Origin: Paenalcaligenes sp052103955
GTDB lineage: Bacteria; Pseudomonadota; Gammaproteobacteria; Burkholderiales; Burkholderiaceae_B
Direction of reading: 5' to 3'
DNA: 64,000 bases
NCBI GenBank assembly: GCA_052103955.1
Contig: JBQELO010000002.1
Location: 124,001 to 188,000, forward strand
This document shows positions 8,546 to 17,314 of the stretch, piece after piece. Position 1 is the stretch's first letter, and each line of letters begins with the position of its first letter. Position numbers and translations under genes: made by a program. The notes beneath the pieces are model-generated. The model was given only the letters and a program-made list of their open reading frames with translations. It searched no databases and was not told the DNA's origin.

Positions 8546-9169
8546 ATGAACAAATCTTCAGTTCTTCGTCTGGCGGCTAGCAGTGTACTGACACTAAGCG
8601 CCCTTTTCAGTGCCTCGTCCGCTATGGCACAACAAGCACAACAACCTTACGTTGCGCTGGAACAAGCTCAGCCTTCGGACACGCTTAACAAAACCGAAGT
8701 ACTGGAATTTTTCTCTTATAGCTGCCCACACTGCGCAACCGCTGAACCATTGGTTGCAGCATGGGCGACCAAACTGCCTGCAGACACCGTACTGCAACGT
8801 GTACCTATTGCCTTCAACGCTGGCATGGTAGACCTGCAGCGCATGTACTACACCTTGGAAGCCTTAGATCGCTTAGACCTGCACGAAGCCCTGTTCAAAG
8901 CACTGCACCAAGAAAGAAAACCACTGTTTGATGCCAAAGCGCTGACCCAATGGGCAGTAGACCAAGGCGTAGATAAAGACGAGTTCACCAACACTTTCAA
9001 CTCGTTTGGCGTGAACACCAAGATTGCCAAAGCTAACGACTTAGCGCGCGTTTACCGTATTGAAGCCACACCAAGCTTGGCTGTTGCTGGTAAATACGTA
9101 ACCAACCCAAGCATGGCACGTGGTATTCCACAAATGCTGGAACTGGCTGACGGCTTGTTAAAACAATAA
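8546..9169 (+). CDS. dsbA: Thiol:disulfide interchange protein DsbA
   Basis: A periplasmic oxidase that introduces disulfides into secreted proteins and is re-oxidised by DsbB. It has 207 residues. The Sec signal peptide ends at AMA (residue 28). The thioredoxin fold carries the active site C60-P-H-C63 with an inserted helical domain, and the cis-Pro loop is IEATPSLAV. AGGAAGGA lies nine bases before the ATG. It is the last gene of the argS group and is followed by a strong terminator. Confidence 0.94.
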   Translation: MNKSSVLRLAASSVLTLSALFSASSAMAQQAQQPYVALEQAQPSDTLNKTEVLEFFSYSCPHCATAEPLVAAWATKLPADTVLQRVPIAFNAGMVDLQRMYYTLEALDRLDLHEALFKALHQERKPLFDAKALTQWAVDQGVDKDEFTNTFNSFGVNTKIAKANDLARVYRIEATPSLAVAGKYVTNPSMARGIPQMLELADGLLKQ

Positions 9170-9226
9170 ACTCAGGGGTGTACGGCTAACGTCGTCCCCC
9201 TGTGTTCAGACGGTAGACTCCCCATC

Positions 9227-9263
9227 AAAAAGCCCCCTGATGCTATGCATCAGGGGGCTTTTT
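9227..9263. terminator. Bidirectional terminator between dsbA and metQ
   Basis: A 17-base perfect inverted repeat (9227-9243 and 9247-9263, loop TAT) with A5 on the left and T5 on the right. It ends transcription of dsbA from the left and of metNIQ from the right. Confidence 0.93.
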
Positions 9264-9300
9264 ACATGGTTTTATCCATACACACTACATATGTAGGATA

Positions 9301-10116
9301 TTACAGACCTGCGGGACGTACATAACCAGGGAAATGCTGATCCAGCGCCGCTTTAAAAGCGTCGGATTGAAACGCGGCTTTCAGATCTTGTGCCCAAGGT
9401 TTGTCTAAGTCTTCGGTACGCACTGCCACTACCTGCTGATAGTCCACCGGCGGCTGTTCCAACGCTACTGCACTGGTCAGATCTAAACCTGAAGCAATCG
9501 CAAAGTTACCCGGAACTACTGCGTACTCTACACCACCAATAGTACGAGGCAACTGGGCCGCTTCTACTGGCTGCAAACGGATGTTTTTAGGGTTCTCGGT
9601 CACATCACGCTCAGTCACGCGCAATGGGTCTGCATCTTGCTTCACGGTAATCACTTGATGCTGTTGCAGCAATTGCAACGCACGTGCCAAGTTACTTGGG
9701 TCATTAGGTACGGTGAAGCGGTCTTTGTCTTGCACATCAGCCAAGCTCTCGCGGCCAGTGGCGTAAATACCCATAGGGGCAGTGGTGCTCTGTACCAAAT
9801 CGCTCAGCGGCAGATTTTGGTCTGTTTTAAAACGATTCAGATACGCAATGTGCTGGAATAAGTTCGCATCCAACGCACCGTGAGCCAACGCAATGTTTGG
9901 CTGTACGTAGTCATTGAACTCTATCAGTTTGACCTTGTAACCTTGCTCTTCCAACTGAGGAACCACGGCCAACTTCAATACATCATAGTTATAGCCAGCC
10001 GTCGCACCAAACACCAAGCTTGGTTTGTTTGGATCTACTGCGTGAGCAGCGCTGGAGCCCAGAGTTAGCATGGCGGCGATGGTGCCAAGCATAAGCTGGC
10101 GGCGTAGCTTCAACAT
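9301..10116 (-). CDS. metQ: MetQ-family methionine-binding protein
   Basis: The solute-binding subunit of the methionine ABC importer (NlpA/MetQ family), 271 residues. The conserved stretches VFGATAGYNYDVLK, VQPNIALAHGALDANLFQH and FTVPNDPSNLARAL are seen. The export signal ends with AHA before VDPN and has no lipobox cysteine, so it is predicted to be a soluble periplasmic protein rather than the lipoprotein that many MetQ are. It is the last gene of the metN-metI-metQ operon. D-Met or dipeptide specificity cannot be excluded. Confidence 0.9.
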   Translation of the reverse strand: MLKLRRQLMLGTIAAMLTLGSSAAHAVDPNKPSLVFGATAGYNYDVLKLAVVPQLEEQGYKVKLIEFNDYVQPNIALAHGALDANLFQHIAYLNRFKTDQNLPLSDLVQSTTAPMGIYATGRESLADVQDKDRFTVPNDPSNLARALQLLQQHQVITVKQDADPLRVTERDVTENPKNIRLQPVEAAQLPRTIGGVEYAVVPGNFAIASGLDLTSAVALEQPPVDYQQVVAVRTEDLDKPWAQDLKAAFQSDAFKAALDQHFPGYVRPAGL

Positions 10117-10157
10117 GAGAATACCCCTTGAGTAATACGAGTAAAGTAAAACAAAAA

Positions 10158-10823
10158 TTACGAACGTTTATCCAGTCGGTGAGCCAAGGCGTTACCGCCA
10201 AACTGAATGATCTGCACAATCACAATCAGTATCGCCACCGTCATTAACATCACATCAGTTTGGAAGCGGTAATAGCCGTAACGAATGGCCAAATCACCAA
10301 TGCCGCCACCACCTACCACGCCTGCAACAGCTGAATAGGACAGAAAACTTACCGCCAACACGGTGAGCGCCAAGATCAACCCCGAGCGAGCCTCGCGGGC
10401 CAATACACGCCACACAATTTGCAGCTCCGACGCACCCATGGCTTGAGCAGCTTCAATCACGCCACGCGGGACTTCACGCAGGCTTTGTTCTACTAAGCGT
10501 GCCAAATATGGAATCGCTGCCACCGACAAGGGAACCGATGCTGCCAATGGACCAATGGGCTCACCCACAATTTTCAGTGTGAAAGGTGCCAGCACCACCA
10601 ACAAAATAATGAAAGGGAATGAACGTATGGTGTTCACTACCCAACTCACCACTAAATAAATTTTAGGGCTGCTTAACGATTGGCCTGGGCTCATCAAAAA
10701 CAGCAATACGCCTAAGGGACCACCCAAGACGATTGCGGCACTTACACCTATGCCAAGCATTAAAAACGTTTGGCCTATAGCCAGCCACAAGTCGGGAAGA
10801 ATAGGAATAATATTGTCAAACAT
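10158..10823 (-). CDS. metI: Methionine ABC transporter permease MetI
   Basis: A 221-residue membrane subunit with five or six transmembrane helices and the coupling-loop motif EAAQAMGAS (about residues 124-132), which contacts the ATPase. The N-terminus (LPDLWLAIGQTFLMLGIG) and the FSYSAVAGVVGGGGIGDLA segment are typical of MetI. The ATG at 10823 follows GGGTGAG closely. It lies 10 bases after metN and 41 bases before metQ. Confidence 0.93.
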   Translation of the reverse strand: MFDNIIPILPDLWLAIGQTFLMLGIGVSAAIVLGGPLGVLLFLMSPGQSLSSPKIYLVVSWVVNTIRSFPFIILLVVLAPFTLKIVGEPIGPLAASVPLSVAAIPYLARLVEQSLREVPRGVIEAAQAMGASELQIVWRVLAREARSGLILALTVLAVSFLSYSAVAGVVGGGGIGDLAIRYGYYRFQTDVMLMTVAILIVIVQIIQFGGNALAHRLDKRS

Positions 10824-10833
10824 GTACTCACCC

Positions 10834-11661
10834 TCAAGCGGCGCTTAGCCCTTCTTGGGCATAAAATTTCTGCAATAACTCAGCACGTCGTGCCTCTTCT
10901 GCCAACTCACGCCCCAATCCACTCAAACGTGGGGTGTTTTGGTCGGCTACATCCACGACTTCTACCAACTGACCGGCCTCTAGGATAGCGGCACGCGTAC
11001 ACAACGACAGCACCACTGGCAGCTCATGGGTAACGATCACAATCGTGACCCCCAGTTGGTGATTAATATCACGCAACGTATCCAATACCGAGCGCGTAGT
11101 TTCTGTATCTAGCGCCGACGTAGGTTCATCGCACAGCATTACTTTAGGGCGAGGTGCCAAGGCACGAGCGATCGCCACACGTTGCTTCTGACCACCCGAT
11201 AACTGAGCAGGGTAATGATGGATCTTGTCGCTTAAGCCCACCAATTCCAAACACTCACGTACTCGTGCATCTACTTCTTTCTTGTTTACCTTACGGTGCA
11301 AGGTCAGCGGAAAGGCGACGTTCTCAAACACCGTGGCATTTTGCAGCAAATTAAATTGCTGAAAAATCATGCCCATGTCTTGTCTGGCTAGTCGTAAGTC
11401 GCGCTTAGACAGCGTGGTGAGATCTTGTCCTGCCAACAATACACGTCCACTATCGGGGCGTTCCAGCAAGTTAATCATTCGCAGCAACGTCGATTTACCT
11501 GCACCACTTTTACCAATCAGACCAAATATCTGTCCTTCGGCTATATCCAGCGTTAAGGAACGTATGGCATTAAAAGTGGAACCATCCGGTAACGGAAAAG
11601 TCTTGTTTACGGCGTCCAATCGTATCAATGTAGCCGCATTGGTTTGGTTTTTTGATTGCAT
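10834..11661 (-). CDS. metN: Methionine ABC transporter ATP-binding protein MetN
   Basis: Drives methionine uptake with MetI and MetQ. Walker A GKSGAGKST, signature LSGGQKQR, Walker B VMLCDEPTSALD and the switch histidine in IVTHE are all present. The shortened C-terminal part (after about residue 235) may lack a full ACT-like NIL domain that senses methionine. I take the start at ATG 11661 (MQSKNQT) over a TTG 36 bases upstream. Expression could be controlled from the AT-rich 11662-11805 region; I see no SAM riboswitch there. Confidence 0.93.
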   Translation of the reverse strand: MQSKNQTNAATLIRLDAVNKTFPLPDGSTFNAIRSLTLDIAEGQIFGLIGKSGAGKSTLLRMINLLERPDSGRVLLAGQDLTTLSKRDLRLARQDMGMIFQQFNLLQNATVFENVAFPLTLHRKVNKKEVDARVRECLELVGLSDKIHHYPAQLSGGQKQRVAIARALAPRPKVMLCDEPTSALDTETTRSVLDTLRDINHQLGVTIVIVTHELPVVLSLCTRAAILEAGQLVEVVDVADQNTPRLSGLGRELAEEARRAELLQKFYAQEGLSAA

Positions 11662-11809
11662 GGTTACTTCAGAACAAGACTGCTTCGCACGCAGCAAACA
11701 GTCGAAAAGAGCGATTCATTATCGCATTTATTGCTTATTTCAAAACTGAACATTTAGCCATAACATAATTTCTTTTAGTTATAAGAAAATGGTTACGGCA
11801 AAAACAAGT

Positions 11810-11837
11810 CAAGGGTGATGGCATCCCATCACCCTTG
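11810..11837 (-). terminator. Terminator downstream of the aminotransferase-ridA operon
   Basis: CAAGGGTGATGG (11810-11821) pairs with CCATCACCCTTG (11826-11837). Read on the minus strand, a short run of five T follows within about ten bases. It lies between the RidA-like gene and the metN promoter region. Confidence 0.75.
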
Positions 11838-11896
11838 GCAAGACGGCATTCAGTATGGCTAATACAGGGGGGGACACCCCTTCACAGCGACAGTGC

Positions 11897-12328
11897 TTAC
11901 ACCGCCACCACTAAGGAAATTTCCAGTGGAGACTTGCTAGGCAACGTAAATACGCCTACTGCCGCACGCGCACTAATACCAGCAGCGCCCAATTCGGCTG
12001 CCAAGTAGTCAGACGCAAAGTCAGCCACTTTAGGATGCTTGTCGAACTCTGGATCCGTACTAGCCACGTACACTGTCATGCTCACTACTTTGCGCAGTTG
12101 CTCCGACTCGGTCAACACGCTGCGTGCAGCAGTCAGTGCATTTTGTACGGCTAATTCAGCTGACTCACGTAGTACCTCTACAGAATCACTGCTGCTAATA
12201 CCGCCGGTACGAATCAGCACACCAGCACGACGTGGCGTCATGCCCGCGGTAAAGATCAAATTACCTTCGCGGGTAGCAGGTGAATAATTGCCCTGTGGAG
12301 CTGGCGTGGCGGATTGGTTACTACTCAT
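11897..12328 (-). CDS. RidA/YjgF-family enamine/imine deaminase-like protein
   Basis: A 143-residue protein of the YjgF/YER057c/UK114 family. Typical members hydrolyse reactive enamine or imine intermediates released by PLP enzymes, and some catabolic members act as specific deaminases. The family pattern is seen in GNLIFTAGMTP near the N-terminus, the central VSMTVYVAS, and the C-terminal segment ISARAAVGVFTLPS, whose Arg normally binds the substrate carboxylate. The start overlaps the aminotransferase stop by four bases, so the two are translationally coupled. That supports a role in handling the aminotransferase product. Confidence 0.88.
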   Translation of the reverse strand: MSSNQSATPAPQGNYSPATREGNLIFTAGMTPRRAGVLIRTGGISSSDSVEVLRESAELAVQNALTAARSVLTESEQLRKVVSMTVYVASTDPEFDKHPKVADFASDYLAAELGAAGISARAAVGVFTLPSKSPLEISLVVAV

Positions 12329-13548
12329 TTTTTATACCTCTGGATTAAGGTGGCAACACGCTGCATTGCCTGCACCGTTGCACCATAATCTTGTGAAAAA
12401 TTAACTCGTATGCTGTTGGTGACGTTAGGCCCAAACTCGCTGCCCGGGGTTACCGTCACCCCTGCTTGCACGCGCAAAATACGCACAAACTCTTCTGGCT
12501 TAACCACCAGATCAGGTAGCTGAGGAAACAAATAGCTGCCAGCCTGTGAAGGCCGCACTTGCACCCCGTCTACTGCATGCAGGATATCTAGAATAGCATC
12601 ACGAATACGCTGATGCGCAATAATACGTTGCGACATCCAACCATCCGGCTCATTGAACCACGTACGCAACACTGCTTGGTTATAACCCGCCGCACGCAAC
12701 GCAATAATGGCCTGCAGTTTCTCCATGCGTTGCACCAAATGTGCTGCCCCAAATGCCACCCCTAACCTAAACCCACTGAGTGATTCTGTTTTAGACGGCC
12801 CCATAATGGTCAGCACGTTCTTGCTGTTCATTTCTGGCTGTGCGCGCAAATGGGTGTACTGTTCACCGCTGTATAACAAGCGTGAGTACAACTGATCCAC
12901 AATCACTGTCACGTTGTACTGTGCGGCCAACTGTGCCACTTGCTGGATTTCCACAGGGGAATACACCACGCCGGTAGGGTTGTTGGGGTTAGAAAATAGA
13001 AATACCTCTACTCCAGACTTAAATACCGTTTCCAGCTCGTCCAAATCTAAGCCTGCTGCCGTGCGGGTGGCATGGTAATTCAAACGTACGGGTACCAGTT
13101 CACCTTCCATAAACGTGACCAGCTTGCGATTGGCGAAGTAATCGGGCTGCACAATCGCCACTTTAGTACCACGCGTCACGCACGCTGCGATCGCCAAAAA
13201 CAATGCACCTTGGGTACCAGTAGTGATGATGAGTTCTTCCTCGGCATCTACCGGGCTACCTGTAAACGTACCTAGGTGTTTAGCCACTTCATGACGAATG
13301 TCTGCCTTGCCCCGGTACTCGGTATAGGCTTGTGCACCACCTTGGTGATAGCCCTCTGAAAACACCGCTAGCGCGTTGTCTACCGGTGGGAATGCATCCA
13401 CATCACCATGGGAAAAATCCACGGGGCGGCCTTCTACATTTTCACCACGCAACAAGGCCTGAAACTCGGCCCCTTGGCGCTGACGCACTTCTTGCCCGGG
13501 CGCATTATCAGTACCTAAACGGCTAAATTTTTCGTCTAACTTATCCAT
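12325..13548 (-). CDS. PLP-dependent class I/II aminotransferase
   Basis: A fold-type I aminotransferase of 407 residues. It shows the SNPNNPTGVVY motif, the PLP lysine in SKTESLSGFRLG and a C-terminal carboxylate-binding Arg (IRVNFS). Start ATG 13548 follows AAGAGGT. The frame stays open upstream, but that would run into the next gene. It lies four bases after the RraA-like gene and overlaps the RidA gene, so the three form one operon, divergent from a LysR regulator. The amino donor and substrate are unknown; the context points to catabolism of a particular amino acid rather than housekeeping aspartate transamination. Confidence 0.88.
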   Translation of the reverse strand: MDKLDEKFSRLGTDNAPGQEVRQRQGAEFQALLRGENVEGRPVDFSHGDVDAFPPVDNALAVFSEGYHQGGAQAYTEYRGKADIRHEVAKHLGTFTGSPVDAEEELIITTGTQGALFLAIAACVTRGTKVAIVQPDYFANRKLVTFMEGELVPVRLNYHATRTAAGLDLDELETVFKSGVEVFLFSNPNNPTGVVYSPVEIQQVAQLAAQYNVTVIVDQLYSRLLYSGEQYTHLRAQPEMNSKNVLTIMGPSKTESLSGFRLGVAFGAAHLVQRMEKLQAIIALRAAGYNQAVLRTWFNEPDGWMSQRIIAHQRIRDAILDILHAVDGVQVRPSQAGSYLFPQLPDLVVKPEEFVRILRVQAGVTVTPGSEFGPNVTNSIRVNFSQDYGATVQAMQRVATLIQRYKK

Positions 13549-13552
13549 GTTT

Positions 13553-14269
13553 TTACCTCTTTGCATCCAACGCGGCGCGATAGGCTCTATAGCGCGCCAT
13601 ATTTTCTTCATTAGCGGGATATAAACCCGGCAGGGGGTGCCCAGCACGCACTTGCTCTACCACCCAGCCTTCTAAACGCTCTTGCTCGGGTGCTAGTTCT
13701 AGCACTTGATCCAATAACGATGCAGGAATAGCCACCGCACCATCTTGGTCAGCCACGATGATGTCACCCGGAAAAACCGCCACGCCACCGCAGCCAATAG
13801 GTTCTTCCCAACCAATAAAAGTCATACTCGCCACAGACGGCGAAGCTGCTTGGCCTTGGCTCCATACAGGTAATCCAGAGGCCTTCACACCTGCACCATC
13901 ACGCATCACGCCATCGGTAATCATCGCTTTAATGTTGCGCTTCACCATGCGCTCACACAAAATGTCGCCCCATACCCCCGCATCGGTTACCCCAAACGCA
14001 TCGGCCACTGCCACACACCCTTCGGGCATCGCTTCAATCGCGGCACGAGTAGAGTTTGGAGCGCTCCACGATGCTGTCGTCGCCAAATCTTCGCGCGCCG
14101 GAATAAAACGTAAGGTAAAGGCTGGCCCCACTACACGTGGCTGCCCTTCTGCCAGCGGTTTAGTACCGCGTATCCATGTATTACGTAGCCCCAACTTCAA
14201 CAACACTGTCGTGATAGTGGCCGTGGTGACCCCTTCTAGGGTTTTGACAATCTCAGCATCTAAGGACAT
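13553..14269 (-). CDS. RraA/HMG-aldolase-family protein
   Basis: A 238-residue member of the RraA-like fold. Members include 4-hydroxy-4-methyl-2-oxoglutarate aldolases and oxaloacetate decarboxylases; the RNase E inhibitor RraA itself is shorter. It carries the core pattern CVAVADAFGVTDAGVWGDILC followed by ITDGVMRD, where Arg and Asp normally bind the 2-oxo acid and the metal, and an extended C-terminus. It is the first gene of an operon with an aminotransferase and a RidA-like protein. A 2-oxo acid made by the aminotransferase is a plausible substrate. It is unlikely to be the RNase E regulator. Confidence 0.82.
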   Translation of the reverse strand: MSLDAEIVKTLEGVTTATITTVLLKLGLRNTWIRGTKPLAEGQPRVVGPAFTLRFIPAREDLATTASWSAPNSTRAAIEAMPEGCVAVADAFGVTDAGVWGDILCERMVKRNIKAMITDGVMRDGAGVKASGLPVWSQGQAASPSVASMTFIGWEEPIGCGGVAVFPGDIIVADQDGAVAIPASLLDQVLELAPEQERLEGWVVEQVRAGHPLPGLYPANEENMARYRAYRAALDAKR

Positions 14270-14353
14270 AACCTGCCTTTTAGAAAATGAATAGATGTAG
14301 TTAGTCTCTCACCAATTATTTTTAATGAAAAGCTATAATTTTTTATGTTTTCC

Positions 14354-14368
14354 ATCAATTTAATTGAT
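14354..14368. promoter_or_regulatory. LysR-type operator candidate
   Basis: ATCAATT-T-AATTGAT is a perfect inverted repeat with the T-N11-A form of LysR-type boxes. It lies between the divergent RraA operon and the LysR gene, only five bases before the LysR start codon, so binding would repress the regulator itself. The surrounding 14285-14373 is very AT-rich. Confidence 0.5.
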
Positions 14369-14373
14369 TAATC

Positions 14374-15276
14374 ATGCTGAGTGAATTACGTACCTTTCTT
14401 GCCGTCGTGCGCTACGGCAGTTTTGCCAAAGCCGGTGAACACATAGGGCTCACACAAGGCGCTGTCAGTGCTCAAATTCAACGCTTAGAACAACACGTAG
14501 ATTTGCTCCTGTTTGATCGTAGCGCCAGACGTGCCACCCTTACCCTAGAAGGGCGCGAAGTGCACTCGCGTGCCGAACACATTGTGAATGCCATGCAGCA
14601 GTTGGGGAATATGGATTACAGCGATGGAGAGCAAGGTACCGTCGTCTTGGGAGCCATTACTTCGGCACAGCAATCATGGTTAATTGATGCGCTAGCCACC
14701 TTTCGCCGCGAGTACGCTGGCATTGCTCTGCGCGTGATTCCTGGTGATTCACTGAACATCATCGCTCAAGTAGATACCGGCGATATGGATTTAGCGGTGA
14801 TGGTAAAGCCACCCTATACCCTACCTCCTGATGTCACCTGGCACACCTTATTGCACGAACCTTTTGTGCTGATTGCTTCTGAGCATCACCCCGGCACAAA
14901 CTGGCAAGAACTGCTGCAAACCGCCCCTTTTGTACGCTATGTACGCACCTCATTTGGTGGGCGTCGCATAGAACAATTTTTGCGCCAGCACCGCTTGGTG
15001 GTGCAAGACGCTGTAGAGCTTGACGAAATAGGTGGCCTTATACGCGCCGTAGAAAAGGGCATAGGGGTAGGCATTGTGCCTGTCACGGCAGCGCATTTTC
15101 CATTTCCGGCAGGCGTGCGCATGCTCCCCTTAGGGAAGCATGCTTTTTCTAGGGAAATTGGTATTGCAGAACGGGGCACACTAACTCACCCCTTGCTGAC
15201 GCGTCGATTAATAACGCTGTTACTGCACAGCGCAACCGCGAGTGCGATTGTGCTGACTGACACGACTGTTGATTAG
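14374..15276 (+). CDS. LysR-family transcriptional regulator
   Basis: A 300-residue regulator with an N-terminal winged helix-turn-helix (residues 1-60, MLSELRTFLAVVRYGSFAKAGEHIG) and a periplasmic-binding-like effector domain (about 90-290). It is divergent from the RraA, aminotransferase, RidA operon and is the likely activator of that operon. Its 3' end overlaps the stop of the convergent aldehyde dehydrogenase by four bases. The inducer is unknown, perhaps the substrate or the 2-oxo acid of the operon. Confidence 0.9.
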   Translation: MLSELRTFLAVVRYGSFAKAGEHIGLTQGAVSAQIQRLEQHVDLLLFDRSARRATLTLEGREVHSRAEHIVNAMQQLGNMDYSDGEQGTVVLGAITSAQQSWLIDALATFRREYAGIALRVIPGDSLNIIAQVDTGDMDLAVMVKPPYTLPPDVTWHTLLHEPFVLIASEHHPGTNWQELLQTAPFVRYVRTSFGGRRIEQFLRQHRLVVQDAVELDEIGGLIRAVEKGIGVGIVPVTAAHFPFPAGVRMLPLGKHAFSREIGIAERGTLTHPLLTRRLITLLLHSATASAIVLTDTTVD

Positions 15277-16796
15277 AAGAAGCCCAACGCATCAGGGCTA
15301 TAGCTCACCAACATACACTTGGTTTGCTGGTAGTTACCTAAGGCAATTTTGTGGGTTTCCCTGCCAATACCAGACTGTTTGTAGCCACCAAATGCTGCGT
15401 GTGCGGGGTACAAGTGGTAGCAGTTAGTCCACACGCGCCCTGCTTGTACACCACGGCCTACGCGGTAAGCGCGTGAACCATCGCGGCTCCATACCCCAGC
15501 CCCCAAACCATAGGAGGTGTCGTTGGCAATAGCGATGGCCTCTTCTTCGTCCTTAAAGGTAGTCACCGCTACCACTGGGCCAAAGATTTCCTCTTGGAAC
15601 ACACGCATGGAGTTATCCCCACGCAACATGGTGGGGCTGACATAGAAACCAGCATCTAATCCTTGCATACGATTTCTCTCACCACCCGTTAAGCACGTCG
15701 CGCCTTCTTCACGGCCTAGGTTGATGTAGCCCAAAATACGGTCCATCTGTGCCTGAGACACCTGTGCACCCACCATCGTGGCGGCATCCAACGGGTTACC
15801 CTTTTTAATGCGCTCTACCCTAGCCACTACTTTTTCAATAAAGCGCTCGTAGATGGATTCTTGCACCAGCATACGTGTAGGCGCCGTACACACCTCTCCC
15901 TGGTTCAGGGCAAACATGCTGGCACCTTCCAATGCTTTGTTTAAGAAAGCATCGTCGTTTTGCATCACGTCTTCAAAGAAGATGTTCGGGCTTTTACCGC
16001 CCAGCTCTACCGTAGCCGGAATTAATGAATCGGCGGCGTGGTGCAAAATGGTTTTACCCACGGGTGTAGACCCTGTAAACGCAATTTTTGCAATGCGTGG
16101 ACTACTCGCCAATGCGTTACCGGCTTCTTTACCAAAACCGTTCACCACGTTCAGCACACCCGGTGGCAACAAATCACCAATCACTTCCATTAATACCAAG
16201 ATAGACGCTGGTGTTTGCTCGGCAGGTTTCAACACAATTGGGCACCCTGCCGCCAAAGCGGGTGCCAGTTTCCATGCGGCCATCAACAGCGGGAAGTTCC
16301 ACGGAATAATTTGCCCCACCACGCCCACGGGTTCGTGGAAATGGTAAGCCACTGTGGTGCTATCTATGTCGGAAATAGCGCCTTCTTGAGCGCGAATGCA
16401 ACCCGCAAAATAGCGGAAATGATCGACTGCCAGCGGCAAGTCAGCCGCGCGTGTTTCTCGTACCGGTTTACCGTTATCGATGGACTCTGCCACCGCAAGT
16501 TTTTCCAGGTTTTGCTCTATCCTATCTGCAATACGCAACAAGATATTGGAACGCTCGGCTACCGAGGTTTTACCCCATGCCTCACGCGCCGCGTGCGCTG
16601 CATCTAAAGCCAAATTGATGTCATCAGCGTCTGATCGGGCGACTTCGCAAAATACTTGGCCCGTGATGGGCGAGATATTCTCGAAATAATTCCCCGCAAC
16701 AGGAGGTACCCAACGCCCCCCTATGTAGTTGTCGTAGCGTTTTTTATAGGGGAATTCCAGATCGATGCCAAACTGTTTTAAATCCGAAAAACTCAT
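15273..16796 (-). CDS. NAD-dependent aldehyde dehydrogenase (ExaC/AldB type)
   Basis: A cytoplasmic aldehyde dehydrogenase of 507 residues. It has the cofactor site IIPWNFPLLMA, the glutamate in VELGGKSPN, the catalytic Cys in NQGEVCTAPTR and the C-terminal YKQSGIGRE. The NQGEVC form and the N-terminal FGIDLEFPYKKRYDN are those of acetaldehyde/chloroacetaldehyde dehydrogenases in ethanol or quinoprotein-alcohol oxidation. Start ATG 16796 sits seven bases after AGGAGGT. It stands alone, divergent from hslR, so its partner alcohol dehydrogenase is not here. Confidence 0.92.
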   Translation of the reverse strand: MSFSDLKQFGIDLEFPYKKRYDNYIGGRWVPPVAGNYFENISPITGQVFCEVARSDADDINLALDAAHAAREAWGKTSVAERSNILLRIADRIEQNLEKLAVAESIDNGKPVRETRAADLPLAVDHFRYFAGCIRAQEGAISDIDSTTVAYHFHEPVGVVGQIIPWNFPLLMAAWKLAPALAAGCPIVLKPAEQTPASILVLMEVIGDLLPPGVLNVVNGFGKEAGNALASSPRIAKIAFTGSTPVGKTILHHAADSLIPATVELGGKSPNIFFEDVMQNDDAFLNKALEGASMFALNQGEVCTAPTRMLVQESIYERFIEKVVARVERIKKGNPLDAATMVGAQVSQAQMDRILGYINLGREEGATCLTGGERNRMQGLDAGFYVSPTMLRGDNSMRVFQEEIFGPVVAVTTFKDEEEAIAIANDTSYGLGAGVWSRDGSRAYRVGRGVQAGRVWTNCYHLYPAHAAFGGYKQSGIGRETHKIALGNYQQTKCMLVSYSPDALGFF

Positions 16797-16919
16797 TTCA
16801 ACCTCCTGGGTCATGCATGAATTGCTCGAATACTGCAGAGCGGAATGTACAGCGGAAACAACGCCGTGTGATTACTACTATACTGTGATTTCTATCATAT
16901 CTTTATCCTACTTTGTGAT

Positions 16920-17306
16920 ATGGACAAGACCCGTTTAGATAAATGGTTATGGGCCGCACGTTTTTACAAAACACGCAGCCTAGCCGTAGATGAAATTAAC
17001 AAAGGACGCGTGCTGGTCAATGGCCAGACGTCTAAGCCTGCCCGCGACGTACAAATCGGTGATGAAATTTCCATCACCAAGCAACCGCCCGCTACGGTGG
17101 TCATCGTGCAGGCTATTAGTGCTGTGCGTGGCCCCGCAACGGTAGCGCGCACGCTGTATGAAGAAACGGCTGACAGTATTACCGCCCGTGAGCAAGCCTC
17201 GGAACAGCGCCGTTTAGCGCCTGAACCTGCGCTAAGTATCCACGCAGGCCGCCCTACTAAGCGCGATCGACGCAATATTGAACGCTTACGACGCGACGAT
17301 TTTTAA
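16920..17306 (+). CDS. hslR: Hsp15-like S4-domain RNA-binding protein
   Basis: A 128-residue protein with an S4 RNA-binding domain over residues 2-60 (RLDKWLWAARFYKTRSLA, GRVLVNGQ) and a basic C-terminal tail rich in Arg. Hsp15 binds stalled 50S subunits carrying peptidyl-tRNA and helps recycle them. Start ATG 16920 has no clear ribosome site. It is a single gene, divergent from the aldehyde dehydrogenase and convergent with the asparaginase, with eight bases between stops and no clear terminator. Confidence 0.9.
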   Translation: MDKTRLDKWLWAARFYKTRSLAVDEINKGRVLVNGQTSKPARDVQIGDEISITKQPPATVVIVQAISAVRGPATVARTLYEETADSITAREQASEQRRLAPEPALSIHAGRPTKRDRRNIERLRRDDF

Positions 17307-17314
17307 TGCGGATT

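Noticed and set aside
11662..11805. SAM riboswitch upstream of metN.
   Set aside because: The region is AT-rich with only weak short repeats; no S-box-like helix or conserved core can be seen.
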